This document shows, piece by piece, positions 1 through 12,715 of a stretch of DNA of 64,000 nucleotides. Position 1 is the first letter of the stretch; every line of letters starts with the position of its first letter. Under the pieces are notes generated by a model. It was not told where the DNA came from. It was given only the letters and a program-made list of their open reading frames with translations, and made no database searches. The position numbers and the translations under genes are program-made. The stretch lies in NCBI GenBank assembly GCA_033439765.1, contig JAULSN010000004.1, forward strand, positions 2,366,001 to 2,430,000, in the 5' to 3' direction. The stretch comes from Lasiosphaeria ovina. Lineage: Eukaryota; Ascomycota; Sordariomycetes; Sordariales; Lasiosphaeriaceae.

Positions 1-1115
1 GCAACAGGGCTTGGATATTTGTGGAGTATATATAAGGTTGCGGCTATCGACGCTGTCAACTCCTCACAGGCTATATGTACAGTACACGTGTATTACTGAG
101 TTGTACTATGTACGGAGTAGAGACCAGGGAAGGATCCTGCCGCATCGCTCGGTTATCTTGCGTTCGCTACCATGTGCCGTAAGCTATGACATGATGTCCG
201 GATTATGACATGATCACGGACTGGGTACGGAGTAGGTAGGTGGTAGATTTGTTCCCGTCTTTTTTGAACGAGACGTCGTGATTGGACTGTTTCTTCACAG
301 GTTTCTTGGGCTTTGGCTTTTTCCATTGCAAGTTCTTTTGTTTATTAAAGTCGCTGCCAGACGGACGCAGACTGTTAGAATTAACCTGATCATTAATTAA
401 TTCCTTTGGCAGCTCGGACCGGGCTGTTCGTCCCTCGTGTTTGCTTGTCAGTGTGACGCGGGAGAATATTCCAGGTTGGAGATGGCGTGGGTGTGTAACT
501 TAAGTTCCCGTATCCGTGGGATGCTAGGTCCAAGGTGTTCAGAGCAAACCCACCCAGATGAGGATTTGACTTATAGATAGAACAGGGGAAAAACCCCAAG
601 AAAAAATTGAAAGACAAATAAAGAGAAACTCGTTTACTTGCGTGAAGTAGACGTAGTCAGACACCGGAATTGCGATTGGCACCCGTGGTGATCAACGGCT
701 TCAATGCAGCCCCTAACCCTCGAGAACTTACAGCGTGTCCCTTCCCCGGATTCAGCCGAAGATTGGCCGCCGCACGCGCCGTTGGACCACCTGAACCCGC
801 CCGCCGCCAGTGACCATTGCGCAGCACTAACCCTGCACGCAGCAGGCGGGGGCAACCTAAAGCCGATCGCCAGGGCTGAAGCGACTTGGACAGGTTGACC
901 TCCAGCCGCGTTCGAGGCATACGCCACGGCGATCTGCGATCGTCCTTTCTTTGCGCCCATTCCTCAAACGAGCCCGCACCTCACCTCTAAACCGGGTTTT
1001 CGCCATTTTGCAGCTTGCTCCCCTATCATGACTTGACTCTTGCGTCGAGGAAAACAGCGGAATTCCTTTCCTTGCGAGCAACCCTGACTTGTCGCAGCAG
1101 CAGCAGACGGCGACC
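1..1115. other. Upstream region without a supportable gene
   Basis: Open frames here are short, overlap on both strands and match no family I know. The stretch holds two exact copies of the nonamer TACGGAGTA (111-119 and 226-234). The part nearest 1116 presumably contains the promoter and 5' UTR of the J-domain gene, but no clear TATA element was recognised. Confidence 0.6.
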
Positions 1116-2351
1116 ATGTTGAACATTCTCTCGTTGCTGGGCTGGAGCTTCCTCCCGAATGTGAGTTTTCTGTTTGTGGTACATGCGTAACGAGCCGCTG
1201 GCCATGCATGCATAGGCTAACGTGTGTGTTGGCGCGAAAAGCTCGTCACGGGCTGGGTGCAGGCCATCTACTACGGCATCACGATCCGGGCGGGCGAGGC
1301 CAAGCCGCAGCCGGGCACGCCACGCTACGCCGAGCACCGCCGCCGCATCCACATCCTGGTCGTGTCCGTCTACCTGGCCTACACCATCTACGAGGCCGAC
1401 TACGAGCTGCAGCGCGCCGGCAGCTTCTACGGCGACCTGGGCGTCGGCCTCGACGCCACCGACCGCGAGATCAAGTCGCGCTTCCGCCGCCTAGCCGCCA
1501 CCTTCCACCCGGACAAGGTGGGCAAGGGAGGGGGGGACGCCTCCGCCGACATGGCGACGGACCCCGACGCCGTCAACACGTACTTCATCCACCTCAAGAC
1601 GGCCTCGGACACGCTGCTGGACCCGGCGCGGCGCTTCGCCTACGACCGCTTCGGCCCCGCCGCCGTCGGCTGGGGCGCCCAGCGCTGCAAGACGGTGCGC
1701 GACTACGTGACGGTCGGCGGCCAGGTGCTGCTGGCCCACTACGGCGTCAGCGCCGCCGCCCTCTACGGCCTCGGCCTGCTGGGCTACATGGACTGGGGCC
1801 GGTACGAGCGGTGGCTGGCCATGGCCGCCCTGTTCGCCTTTGAGGCCCACACCATGACGCGCCCCGGCCGCCCCGCCGTCATCGACAAGCTGCTCAACCC
1901 GCTGCTGGCATTTTTTGCTGGTAGCGGCACCCGCGTCCCCTACCTGCCCTTCCAGGCCATCACGCTCGCCCGCCAGCTCAGCATCACGCTGTCCATCGCG
2001 CTGATGCAGATCGGCCCGCTCCTGACGGCGGACACGTCGGGCGGGCAGATCGCCACGAGGCGCCACGGCGGCGGCGGCGGCGCGGGTGAGAACGACGCGG
2101 CGCTGCGGCAGGGCCTGGACCGCCTCGAGGCCGCGGCCAAGGGCCTCGACTCGGACTCCTCGCGGCTGCTGGAGATGGAGATGGCGCCGTACGCCGGCGA
2201 CGGCGACATGCTGGCCGCCATGCGCGGCAAGGTCAAGGAGTGGCTGGTGCAGAACACTATCCGCGGCGACCCTATGGTGCGCGACGCGCTCGGTAGGTCG
2301 CTCACCAAGCGGAGGGTGGACGCGCCCGCGGGAGCGAGAGGGACGAGGTGA
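1116..2351 (+). CDS. Membrane-anchored J-domain (DnaJ/Hsp40) protein, probably ER
   Basis: Two exons, 1116-1160 and 1242-2351, encode 384 aa. The 81-bp intron has a GTGAGT donor, a GCTAAC branch site near 1215 and an AAAAG acceptor. The start is the only ATG that gives the hydrophobic N-terminus MLNILSLLGW. A second hydrophobic stretch lies at about residues 50-63, followed by a J domain at about 76-150. The HPD triad (residues 104-106) that stimulates Hsp70 ATPase is intact. Further hydrophobic helices follow at about 170-260. This order of membrane segment, J domain and membrane segments resembles fungal ER J-proteins of the Erj5 group, which recruit BiP/Kar2. That subgroup assignment is an inference. 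The C-terminal tail is Gly- and charge-rich. The gene converges on the CoA synthetase gene. The J-domain identity is firm; ER location is likely but not shown. Confidence 0.88.
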
Positions 2352-2768
2352 TGCACATGTTTTTCTGCTTTTTATTTTTCTGGGGAATTTCTTGAGGTCG
2401 GTCAGACACGCACATATATATATATATAGAAAGATTTGAAGGTCATGCCCTGCCCCGCCTTGCCCTGGATTGGTGCAGGGCGGTAATCTTACGAATATGT
2501 AAGCAAAAACAAACTTGTATGGTTCACGGTTTCGACAGTGTTTCTTTCCTTATGCATATGAATATGGGTAGGGGTGACTTTTCTTGGCCTCCCTGCCACC
2601 CACCCACCCGTTTTGCCATTCCCGGATAACTGCAGTCTTAACAGAAACAGAGCCAGTCAGTCAGCAAATCCCTCTATTTATATAAAACGACTCGACCCCA
2701 TCCAGCCAGCCAGCCAGTCAGCTCACAGACAGACAGACAGACAGACAGACAGATATATACCCGCCGCA
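2352..2768. other. Convergent intergenic region with (ACAG)n microsatellite
   Basis: This is the 3' flank of two genes that face each other. It contains a short TA run near 2410, CCAGCCAGC repeats near 2700 and an (ACAG)n tract at about 2725-2752. No gene or RNA was recognised. Both transcripts must end here. Confidence 0.7.
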
Positions 2769-5358
2769 TCAGAGCTTAGCCCGCGCGTCAATGGCGCGGT
2801 GCCGCGCCGCGCCGTGCACAGCAAAATACTCGCGGATCTTGTCCCTCGCAACATCGACGACGGCCGCGTCCTCGACGGTCGACGGCACGGCCACGGTTTT
2901 GGTTTCCAGCTCGCCGTGCACGGCGTTCTCCAGCAGGTCGCGCAGCACGCGCCGCAGCGTCTTGCCCGACCGCGTCTTGGGGATCATGCCGCGCCCGTAG
3001 ATAGCGCCACCCAGCGTCGCGATGGGGCCGACCTGTGTGCGTACGAGTGTCTGGATCTCGGCGAGGAGTTGGTTGTTGTTACTGTTTTCGGTGGGGTCGG
3101 TGGTGGTGGTGGTGACAAATGCAAACGGCAGCTGGCCCTTGAGATCGTCCGGAATGCCTACTACGCACGCCTCCGTCACGCGCGGGTGGCTGGTGATGGC
3201 CTGCTCGAGCGCGCCTGCGGTTGATGGTTGATGGATGTCAGTTGGCTCCGCTGGGTGGTGACAGATGGGTGGACAGGGCATGAGGACATAGGGGGAAACT
3301 CACCGGTGCTGAGCCGATGGGCGGCTACGTTGATGAGGTCGTCTAGAGAGGTACAGCCTCCCGTTAGCTATCGACAACCCAAGCAACGCAACAAGGAGAG
3401 AGTCTTCTAGGCGAATGAACACGCACCAGACCGCGCCATGATGTGGATGTATCCCCTGTCGTCGACCCAGCCGGCGTCGCCCGTGTCGAGCCAGCGCCCG
3501 CCGAAGCGCTTCAGATAACCACGGTAGAAGCGTTCCTCGTCCTCCCAGAGCGTGCGGAACGCCGTCGGCGCCAGCGGCAGCCCCAGCACAATGTTGCCCA
3601 TGGTGCCGCGCGGCACCTCGTTGCCGTCGTCGTCGACCGTGCTGTGGTGTGGGGTCAAGAGGACGGGTTAGTGTGTCGCTCTTTAACGCGAGAACAGACA
3701 CACATATATCGGAGGGATATCATGGAGGGATGGGATGGATGCACACATACCGCACATCAAACCCCGGCATGGCCTTTCCGGCACTGCCCGGCTTGATCTC
3801 GAGGGGCGGGACGTCTCTGATGTTTGCCGTGCGGTCCTTGCCGGCGTGGGGCACGAGGGCGATGCCCGAGATGGGCGAGCCGCTTTCGGACGACCACCAG
3901 TTATCAATAACGCGGGCGCCGGCGCGGTCGCCGTATTTGGCCAAGAGGCCCGCATACATGGTGACGAGGGCGGGCTCGGAGCGCTCGCCGGCGAGGAAGA
4001 TGGCGCGCAGGGAGCGCAGGCCGCCGCGGGCGCCGACGGCGGCGATGGCCGCGTTGTCCGGGTCGTCCTTGCGGATGGCACGCAGGGCCGTCGGCGCCGT
4101 GAACACGGCGTTGATGCGGTACTCGTCGACCAGCCGCCAGAAGGCCCCCGCGTCCGGCGTCCCCACCGGCTTGCCCTCGTACAGCACCGTCGCCGCCCCG
4201 GCCAGCAGCGGCCCGTAGAGCGTGTAGCTGTGCGACACCACCCAGCCGATGTCGCTGAAGCAGCCCATCTGGATGATGAGGTGTCAGTGAGTCGAGCGGA
4301 CTAGATTGACAAGATCTGATGAGAATAGAAGAAGGACTCACGACATCCCCGGGCCCGTGGATCCCAAACAGGTACGAGACGGACAGGTGCAACCCGACGG
4401 CGTGGCCGCCGGCCTCGCGTAGCACGCCCTTTGGTAGCCCCGTCGTGCCGCTCGTGTAGATGATGTACAGGCCATCGGTTGACTTCACGGGCACGCAGTC
4501 GGCGCGCAGGCCGCGGGCGCGGGCGCTCTTGACCAGGTTCTGCCAGTTCCGCTCGCCGTCCGTCTTGCGTATGGGGTGCCAGGAGAGCTCGTGGCGCTGC
4601 CTGGTTACCGGTTGATGTTTTTGTCAACATACATCATACATTCCGTTACCGATGGAAAGGAACAACATACCAGATGATGATGCGCGGGGGCTTCCAGGCC
4701 GAGAGGCGGACGGCCTCCTCGATGTAGGAGCGGTAGGCGACGGGGGGCTTGTTGCCGTCGATGCCGCACGAGGCGGTGAGGATGGCGACGGGGCGCGAGG
4801 CCTCGATGCGCTGGGCGAGGGCGGCGGGGGCGAAGCCGCCAAAGACGACGGCGTGGATCGCGCCGAGCCGGCCGACGGCCAGGATGCCGACCAGGGTGGC
4901 GGGGACCATGGGCATGTACACGAGCACGACGTCGCCCTTGTTGACGCCCTCCTGGCGCAGGACGGCGGCAAAGGTGGCGACCTCGTCGAGCAGCCCGCCG
5001 TACGTCAGCCGCTCCTTGGTGGCCGTGACGGGACTGTCGTACAGGATTGCCGGGGCATCGCCGCGGCCCGCGAGCACGTGGCGGTCGACGCAGTTGTAGC
5101 ACGTCGATATCTCGCCGTCGGGGAACCCTACATGGAGGCTAGCACACAGAGAAGAGAGATTAATAGGGAGGGGCGTGACTTACACTCCCAGTGATCATGT
5201 TCGGCGCCGCTCTGCTCCAGCTTCTTGGTGGTCCTCCTGAGCACCGCAGACGGTTTCTTGTGCCAGTGCAGCTGCTCGGCCTGGTGGCCCCAGAAGCTCT
5301 CGGGGTCGGTGAGCGAGTGGTGCTGCACCTGGTCCTGGGGGTGGTCACGGTCTGCCAT
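2769..5358 (-). CDS. Short-chain acyl-CoA synthetase (propionyl/acetyl-CoA synthetase, ACSS3/PrpE-like) with C-terminal AKL
   Basis: Seven exons on the minus strand: 5358-5184, 5127-4671, 4600-4342, 4268-3751, 3641-3427, 3342-3304 and 3214-2769. All junctions are GT-AG and the joined frame is open for 702 aa. The family adenylates a short-chain acid with ATP and transfers it to CoA. The N-terminal ACS domain begins near PESFWG. The P-loop YTSGTTGLPKG lies at residues 259-269. The hinge and A8 region DDLINVAAHRLST follows residue 541. The A10 motif KTRSGK ends at the catalytic lysine K639. Exon 6 is only 39 nt. The wording around these motifs is closer to ACSS3/PrpE propionyl-CoA synthetases than to the main Acs1/FacA enzyme, so propionate is the inferred substrate. 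The last three residues, AKL, fit a PTS1, which suggests peroxisomal import. Introns are 56-109 bp. Confidence 0.92.
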
Positions 5359-8300
5359 GTTTGCTCAGGGACGGGCAGAACCACGGGGAATATTAAACAG
5401 GTATTCAGCTTTCCAGTCACTTATAGAACGGGCTCAGTCATTGACGCTGTCTGCATCGTCGTCCGTCTAGAGTAATGTCCTTGCCGTATGGCCGGCCGTC
5501 CAGCATCGACATGGCATGATGTTGGTGCGCCTCGGCGACGGTTACCTATGTGACCGACCTTCGCCCCGCATTCCCTTACCCCGACCGACGGCTCTCGGCT
5601 GGCTGGGCATCCGGACACTCAGCGCCGGGAAATCCCATTGGTCCGTCCCCTGTATCTTCTTTGTTGCCGAACACCCATGGCAGCGTCCGAGAGCTCGTAG
5701 GCCGACATGACCCAAGAACCTGGAGATATCCTCACATACCCGGAAAAGAATCTGGACGTGGTTTGAAGCCGGGAACTGCCAAGAGCGGCTGGCCTCTTTC
5801 GCTGCCAAGCTCTCCAATGGTGGTTCCTTTTGTCCGACGCTGACGGCTCACTCACGCATCATGGTCGTCTTGGTAAGTAGCAATATTGTTGTCTCTTGCT
5901 GACAGCCACTCACTCGCTCGGACTCGGACCATATGGCAATAGGGGACATCGCTCTGCCCAAGTCTGACAACCTAACGCAGCTGCGGCATCGACGCAAGCC
6001 AATTGTTGACCGCTCGATTCTTGTCTCCCGTCTCGTGTCGCACAGCAGAGCGTAACAACAGCACACGGACCATTATTAACCAAGCAAGAAGGCAAACAGG
6101 CGGACCTGACCTGGCACTGCACCAACCCACAGAGCGACAGCGAACGGTTGGGACGGAGCCGAAACATTTCCGCACCGCCGTTTTATTTATACACCATCCT
6201 CGCAAAGCGAAGGAACGTCAAGAACAAATACGGAGCAACAGCAAATAAACAAGAAACCAAAGAGAGGCCGAATTGCGCCAAGCCATCTGCCCCAATCTCG
6301 CTTATTGGCCACCGCCGCCCCTTCCCCCTTTCCCCTTTAAGGTCTTCCTCCATCCAAGAGATTCAAACTTTAAAAGAAAGGAGGGCTGTGTTGTCGCACC
6401 TTCCGTTTGGATTTTGGAGAGGAATCCCACCTCATCATCATCCCCTTCCAAAAAGGATGATGGTTGGAACGACGGCCCCCCAGTAGTTTCGTGTAGAAAA
6501 AAAAATTAAGATTTTCCACTTCCGTCGGGTTCCTTGCATATCATTCCTTCCTTCCACGTTCCTTCTGGGGATCCAGTGGTGCAGTCACTGTGACATGACA
6601 CACACCAAGCTTCCATGTGACTTTGCATGTGTGCGCGAGGAGCGAACCAGAGGGGAAACACAGACAGATGGAAAGAAAAAAGGAAATGAAACAAGCCAAA
6701 GAGGATCGATCGTGATGCGATGGATGGATGGATGGATGCCCCCAGGCTACGTAATAGCAATTAACACGCATACATCACACAGTCTCACACACGTCACGTC
6801 ACACAGGTGCTCGTGTTGTCGCGGGGCATATTTATTACTATTATTTATTTATTACGGACGGCGCACACAGTCACGCGCGCACGCTGTAATTGCATTCTGG
6901 GGTTTGCTAATCACGGCTCTTGAGGAGGTGAGTATGTAAGGTACCTTTCGGACTCTTGTGCTCATTACTATTGCAAATACAGCCGCATCGAGGTATCTAT
7001 GGAATAATTACCGGCGGAGGCAAAGACGCATAAGTGAGTGTGCGGGGAGGAGGATTTGTTCGTTCACGCAAATATTCGGCCCTTTTTAGTCTTGTTGGTC
7101 AGGATCAACTGCTGGAACTCTTATATTTCTTCGTATTTCTAGAGAAGGAATAGGCCTTTAGAATTATAAAATAGGGATCCAAATAGCTATTACCTTCCTC
7201 AGCATATGGCCTTTACGGTGAGTCGCAATATACTAAGGCTATTCGGATCTTGGAAAGTACCACGCTAACAAACATTCGGGTATTGGATTGTACTGTACCT
7301 AAAGAAAAGGGCATTACGAAGTCAGTAGAAGACCTTCTCGGCAACAAATCCCAGAAAAAACTGGAAACGAGAATGCGAGCAGGAAACCTGTGCATGCTTC
7401 CCTCGCTCTTTCCCGATTATTATTCCGAGTCAAAATTCCCCGGTTTTTCCCTTCTCTAGTCGTTCGTTTCACGCTTTCCCCGCGCGAGTCAACCTGGAAC
7501 CCAAGAAACGAAGCGGGAAGGCGGGAGGACGGGAAAAAGAAAACATGGCAGAACATCAAACGGGCCAACCTTAAGTTCTGGGGAATTAACTACTATAAGT
7601 GGGTATCGGGGCATCTATCCATTTATATATTCCGCCTGTATGCGTGCCTAGGCAAGTTATAAGCACGAAATAATAAACATTATGAGCCGCCGCGGCAGCA
7701 CCGCCCGGGCGGGTTGCGGGATATCAGATCCACGCGGTTAGGGCGATAATGGCGATAAGACGGCTGGGTGACATCAACGGTGAACGAGTTTGACTACATA
7801 TCTTGACGTCGTGTGAGATCGATCACCTACCAGCCTACGCCAGACATGCTGTGCGATGTCCTCCTCGATCCGTGAGCCGGGTTGCTTGGTTTGGCCAGGG
7901 CAGTTCCAACATCTGTCCATCAATCGTCACGTATAAATATATCACGAAACCACGTCAACAACACCTGGTTCAATGACAAAACACAAGAGAGATATGGCAT
8001 ATACTGCCGAGCGCCAACAAGTTCCGTGGGTCCAAAAGCCTGGTTTTGTCTGGGACAGATATATACAGAAGAATATACAGGATTCCCGCAGGCCGATGTT
8101 CCCAGGGACTGGGTTTATAAAAAACGTCCAGTTTTCTATCAATAAAAAGGGGTTTGCCCGTCGTGCTCGCAGTCAGCATTCCGGAGCGGTACCACCAGGC
8201 CAGACAGAGCACGACACGACAAAAAAGAGAAGAGAAACACACAAAGTTGAGGTTTTGAAAGGTGTTGGTATTGTTTTGTTTTTTGTCCGGAGAGAGAAAA

Positions 8301-8849
8301 AAAAAAGGGGGGGAATTTGACTCGCTTCCCTCTCTCCATAGGGTAACACCTCCTGTTTTTTTTCCTTCCGAGGAGGGAGTTTTTATTGAAAACCTTCAAA
8401 AAGGGTGGGCGGGTGCAAAGCGCGGCGATGAACAAGACGCTCGGCCCCCGGGAAGGTCGGCCAAAAACCAAAGAAGATAGGTTCTCCACTGTGAAGCGAA
8501 TCACAATGCAGTTTTTGTCGTCTTGGATTTAAGTCAGACCCTCCCCTTTCCCCCTCCGCTCCTCCCTAGATCCAAACAACTTTATCGTCATCCAAAAACC
8601 GGGCTTCATCCAAGACAACAACTCCTTCTCCCCCATTCCTCGGACCCAACCACATCCTCTCAAACCCTGGCGCACATCTCCATCCTCCACCACTTCCGGT
8701 CTGCTCCAAGTCCCCCTCAGCACGAAGGGGGACTCCAGAGCAAGCGCGAATCGAAATTAACTAATAGCGGCGGGGAGCGGAGACGAGCGCGCGGGGCTGT
8801 CCTCTCCGGCTCGGGCAAAGCGAATTGCACGAGATCCTGGGCAAGGAAC
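5359..8849. other. 3.5-kb intergenic region, no supportable gene
   Basis: This region is the divergent upstream flank of the CoA synthetase and the 3' flank of the GPI-protein gene. Open frames are short and antisense-overlapping. One moderately AT-rich frame (about 7183-7459, +) reads smoothly but has no ATG at its start and no family resemblance; it is treated under findings. No tRNA or mobile element was recognised. Confidence 0.55.
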
Positions 8850-9612
8850 TTAGAGGATGAAAGCGGCGAGGCCGAGGACACCGGCCAGGCCGGCGCCCGA
8901 GAGGGCGGCGACGCGGCCAGCGCCGGCGGTGGGCAGGGCGCTGGTGGTGGCGGCAGTGGTGGCGGCGGTGGTGAGGGGCACGCTGCTGGTGGGGGCAGCG
9001 CTGATGGTGCTGTTAAGGTACGCAGGGGCGCTGCTATAAATACGAAGAACTCAGGTTAGCGCTCGATGCTCTGCCATAAGATGCGCGTCCCATTCACGCC
9101 GCTCCCGGACGCACCAAGTGTGGCATGCCACTGACGAGATAACAGACACCGGCTTGGTGATGGTGCACGGGCAGTCGGTGATGGTCAGGGTGGTGGCCTA
9201 GATAGCGAGTTTGTTAGCTTTGTTTGTTGCGTGATTCGTGGTGCTGCCCCTTGTCTCGAGACGAGGGCTAAGGTGAAGATCTCGAGAGTTTCCCCGAAGC
9301 GTTTTGATAGAAGTAGAGCGTAGGCCGTGGCAGCAGCGGTGATCGGGTTGTGTTTCCCCTATCCCCCCTGCCCTTGATATGCGCCTGTCTTCTATCAAGA
9401 CGCTCCGAGACCGCTCCCAATCCCACATTGTAGACGCCCCCGGGTGGATTCCGTACCTCAGTGATGGTGTAGGTGGTGCCGCCGTAGGTAATCTGGGTAG
9501 GGCCGGGGCAGAAGGTGGTGACAGCGGTGACAACCTCGGTGACGTAGGTCACGTTGGACCAGGCGTGCGCGCCAGCGGCGGCAGCAAGGACGGCGGCAAC
9601 GGAGAACTTCAT
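8850..9612 (-). CDS. Small GPI-anchored cell-wall/surface protein
   Basis: Three exons on the minus strand, 9612-9457, 9197-9136 and 9033-8850, give 133 aa. The first intron is GTACGG...CTAG. The second uses a GTCAGT donor and has a GCTAAC branch site. The second donor is inferred from phase and could be off by a few codons. The protein starts with a signal peptide (MKFSVAAVLAAAAGAHA). A conserved-looking module follows with TFCPGPT and TDCPCT cysteine motifs, then a Ser/Thr/Ala/Pro-rich stalk. It ends in a hydrophobic tail (ALSGAGLAGVLGLAAFIL) preceded by small residues, which is a classic GPI-attachment signal. The layout matches small fungal wall proteins of the Neurospora CCG-6/Sed1-like type, which have structural or stress roles and no enzymatic function. 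The exact family is an inference. A TATATAA box lies 228 bp upstream. Confidence 0.82.
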
Positions 9613-12520
9613 CTTGACTGATTTGAGTTTGTTTGTTCGGGTATTACAGTATGTACTCGAAGAGTGAAGTCGGTGAGAGAGTCTGGCGAATAGTCAGGTT
9701 TGAAGAGCGCTGGATTCGTGAAAACGAGTGAAATTGACTAAAAAGTCAGGGTTGGTTTGTTAAAAGAGCGTGTTGGTAGTGGTGGTGAAGAGAAGGGAAA
9801 CGAGAGAAGGCGGCGCCGCTCGCTGCGCTGCCCGTCGTGTTATATACCGCGCAGGGCTTCCCACGGCGACCGCCCGCTGCCAGTGCGCTCTGGGCGGCCG
9901 GCCGACGCGACTACGGAGCAGGTTACAGTGGACAGGGCGCTACCCGGACCCCAGTCTCTGCTGTCTGGGGGGGGCAATCTGCGGCGGCTCATTCTGCTTG
10001 GATGCTTTCGGCCAGGTTATCTAAGCGCAGTCAAATCACTGGGCTCGCTGGCCCCGGAAAGGAGGCGTTTGGAGGGCGTGGAAAAGGGGTGTGTGGATCT
10101 CGAATCGGCAGGGCCCCGGCCAACGGGAAGAGGCCGACCAGCGGTTTGGACGGGCCAATTTCCTGCTGCCCATCCGATGTGGGAAGGTCCCCTGGCCCAG
10201 TGACAGTGTGAGTGGCCACACCACCGTGGGCGTGAGTGACCTCCCTCGTACCTTCCCTCGCGTGCCTGGTACCTGCGTGGACCTGCGTGTGGCGGCCTCG
10301 GCGGCGCACTGGGCGCTGCAGGGATCCGTGAAGATCATCGAAGAAGGCACGATTGAAAACCGAATATGGAGCTGCAAGCCGCCATAAGATTCGTCACTGA
10401 CTCTGCGGTCCGGTAATCATGTGTCTCTCTTCAGCACAGCCCGACTGTCCTAACAGCCCAGTAGCCGTCTCCAGTGACACTAGGATTCTTCCACTGTGGC
10501 AACTCCCTTGAGCGGATGGATGGCAGAGCGAGCAGATTTTGGAGAAAGCGAACGCGCTTCCGCCGTTGAGAAGATTGGATGGAGTGGGTCACCGAGCCCA
10601 CTGGCACCGTACCTGCAGACGGTAATGCAAGGTCACTCGCTTTCCCCACAAGTTATAACGAATGCGGGTACCATGACTCCGTATACGACGTGGTAATGGT
10701 CGGAAAATGAAAGCCGTTCAGGCAAGTGGAGTAACACTCAACTTCCACATTCTCCTGTCCGGGTCCTGTCCAGGACGCTGCCTAGGTCGGCGCAAGACAC
10801 CCATCACATCACGCATGCGGGGTTGGCAGCGGACCCAGGCTCTAGAAAGATCAAAATATTACCACTTCGGTGCAGAGCGTATCTGACCTGCAAGCGCAAC
10901 CAGCTGCGACTGCCTGTTGTATGAGTCTGAGAAACAAACACCGTTGAGTCGATAAATTGACGGACCCGAGACTCAGGCCGGGACAGCCAAGATGACAGGG
11001 CCTAGAATACGAGTATAGCGCCAGAGTCGCACTCATATAGCCTTCTACTATGTATAATCACACTGCGAATAAATCACACTGCGAATACCAACAGGCGGAC
11101 ATACCATATTCCCGGATTATCCAAGTCGACCTCCTCGCAACGCTGGCGAGGCTTGATATACGCCTCTGAAGGATTCTTTGCGCCGAATGTTCAACTTCAG
11201 GCCCGCGGAATACCACGATGGATGCGTATTAACCTGATGTTCACCTAGTGACCAGGCTGATATGTAGAACCCAGGCCGGGTCATCAACACGGCGAACACC
11301 AAGTGACCAACATACGTATCATTGCTATGGAGAAGAAGAGGCGCCGTCTATTTTTGTAATACCCGTTTTCCTATCCGACTCCTCAGACTGCGCCGTTGGC
11401 CTTCCTTGTGCGAGATATATATCGTCAGCTTCAAGGATCGGGGGGGTTTTTTTTCTCTCTGACAAAGATTTATTTGATTTCGTTGGCACATTACGGATCC
11501 TTCTCGTTTTCCCTCTCGCTGGCACCTCACCTCGGCGTGCGTACTCGCTTCATCTAACCGTTGTGGCACAGCCCGGCTTCATCGGACGGGATCCATTGGA
11601 CGCATGGCTGTGGAAAAGGAGAGCTTGATGCCAATTAACTATAATTGAGACAAGCTCTCTGCTTGCTGCCAACAGCCGGCCCGGACGCGTACCACAGACC
11701 CGCTAGATCGTGTTCGCTTCTCTTGCGCATCGGGCTCCGTCTCCCTGTCTTGTCGCTCGTCGCGATCCGTGCAACTTCATTTCCGCTTCGCAGCTCCTCC
11801 CGTGGAACCGGAGTTGAGCAGCCACGGCAGCACGCACGGCGCCACATGCGACGGCCACTGTGGCTGTTGTTGACTGCGGGCCATTGAACATGGCAAGGAG
11901 AACCGGGCTCTGTCTGCCCGACAGCATGGCGCCAATGTTCTTCTACAGTGTCGGAACATTTGATTGCGCTAGGTAGATCAGAAGGCCAGTGAGACTCTGG
12001 GTTTACCTTTGCCGTTCTTCGGCTGGAGTTACCGACCCCGCTCCCCAGCCGAGCAACGTCTAGTTCTAGAAACCTCGGGACTAGAATGAGGAGTCGGACG
12101 GAAGCAGCGGGGAAGCATCCCGCACGTCATAGACAATTTCTAAGCACGACATTTTAGCTTCGCCGTGTGTAGTCGTGCTTTTGAGGCTATTGGCCAAACT
12201 CAGCCTATAGTTGCACTCTTTTGAACCACTTCGAACAGATTTGGCCCAGCTGCCAGTCTTTTGTAACCCAACGACGGGAGCAGCCAGAGACGTACAGGAG
12301 TTGATAATAGGTAGGACAAGCCTCTGAAAGAGAAACTCATTTATAACGAACTGGGCCCTAATTCTTTGCGGGCCCGTTGCTTTACTACGAAGGAGAAAAA
12401 CACTCGTGGTTGAGTCGAGGCTTCATTCGGCTGTCACACAAGAACCCAAAGTCAACAACAGGGGCTCTACCGCAACAACAAACCAACGCCAGACTCTCTG
12501 CAGAGTCTTTTTTAAACACA
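9613..12520. other. 2.9-kb divergent intergenic region, no supportable gene
   Basis: This stretch separates two divergently transcribed genes, the GPI protein (-) and the quinone oxidoreductase (+). Open frames are short, overlap on both strands and show no recognisable domain. Apart from the TATA box near 9840, no regulatory site stood out. GACTCCGTA near 10676 is a one-mismatch copy of the nonamer seen elsewhere. Confidence 0.55.
9840..9846 (-). promoter_or_regulatory. Candidate TATA box of the GPI-protein gene
   Basis: TATATAA reads on the minus strand, 228 bp upstream of the ATG at 9612. The spacing fits a core promoter with a leader of roughly 190 nt. A TATA-containing promoter is common for highly expressed or regulated wall-protein genes. 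No transcript data support it. Confidence 0.4.
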
Positions 12521-12628
12521 ATGGCAGAAGTTATGAAGGCAGTTGGTGAGTCTTATTCCCGGCCCAGACAACGTCGTAGACTCAGTTTCGCCTTTCATGT
12601 CCCCGATCACTGATCACCTCTTTACCAT

Positions 12629-12715
<87 letters not shown>

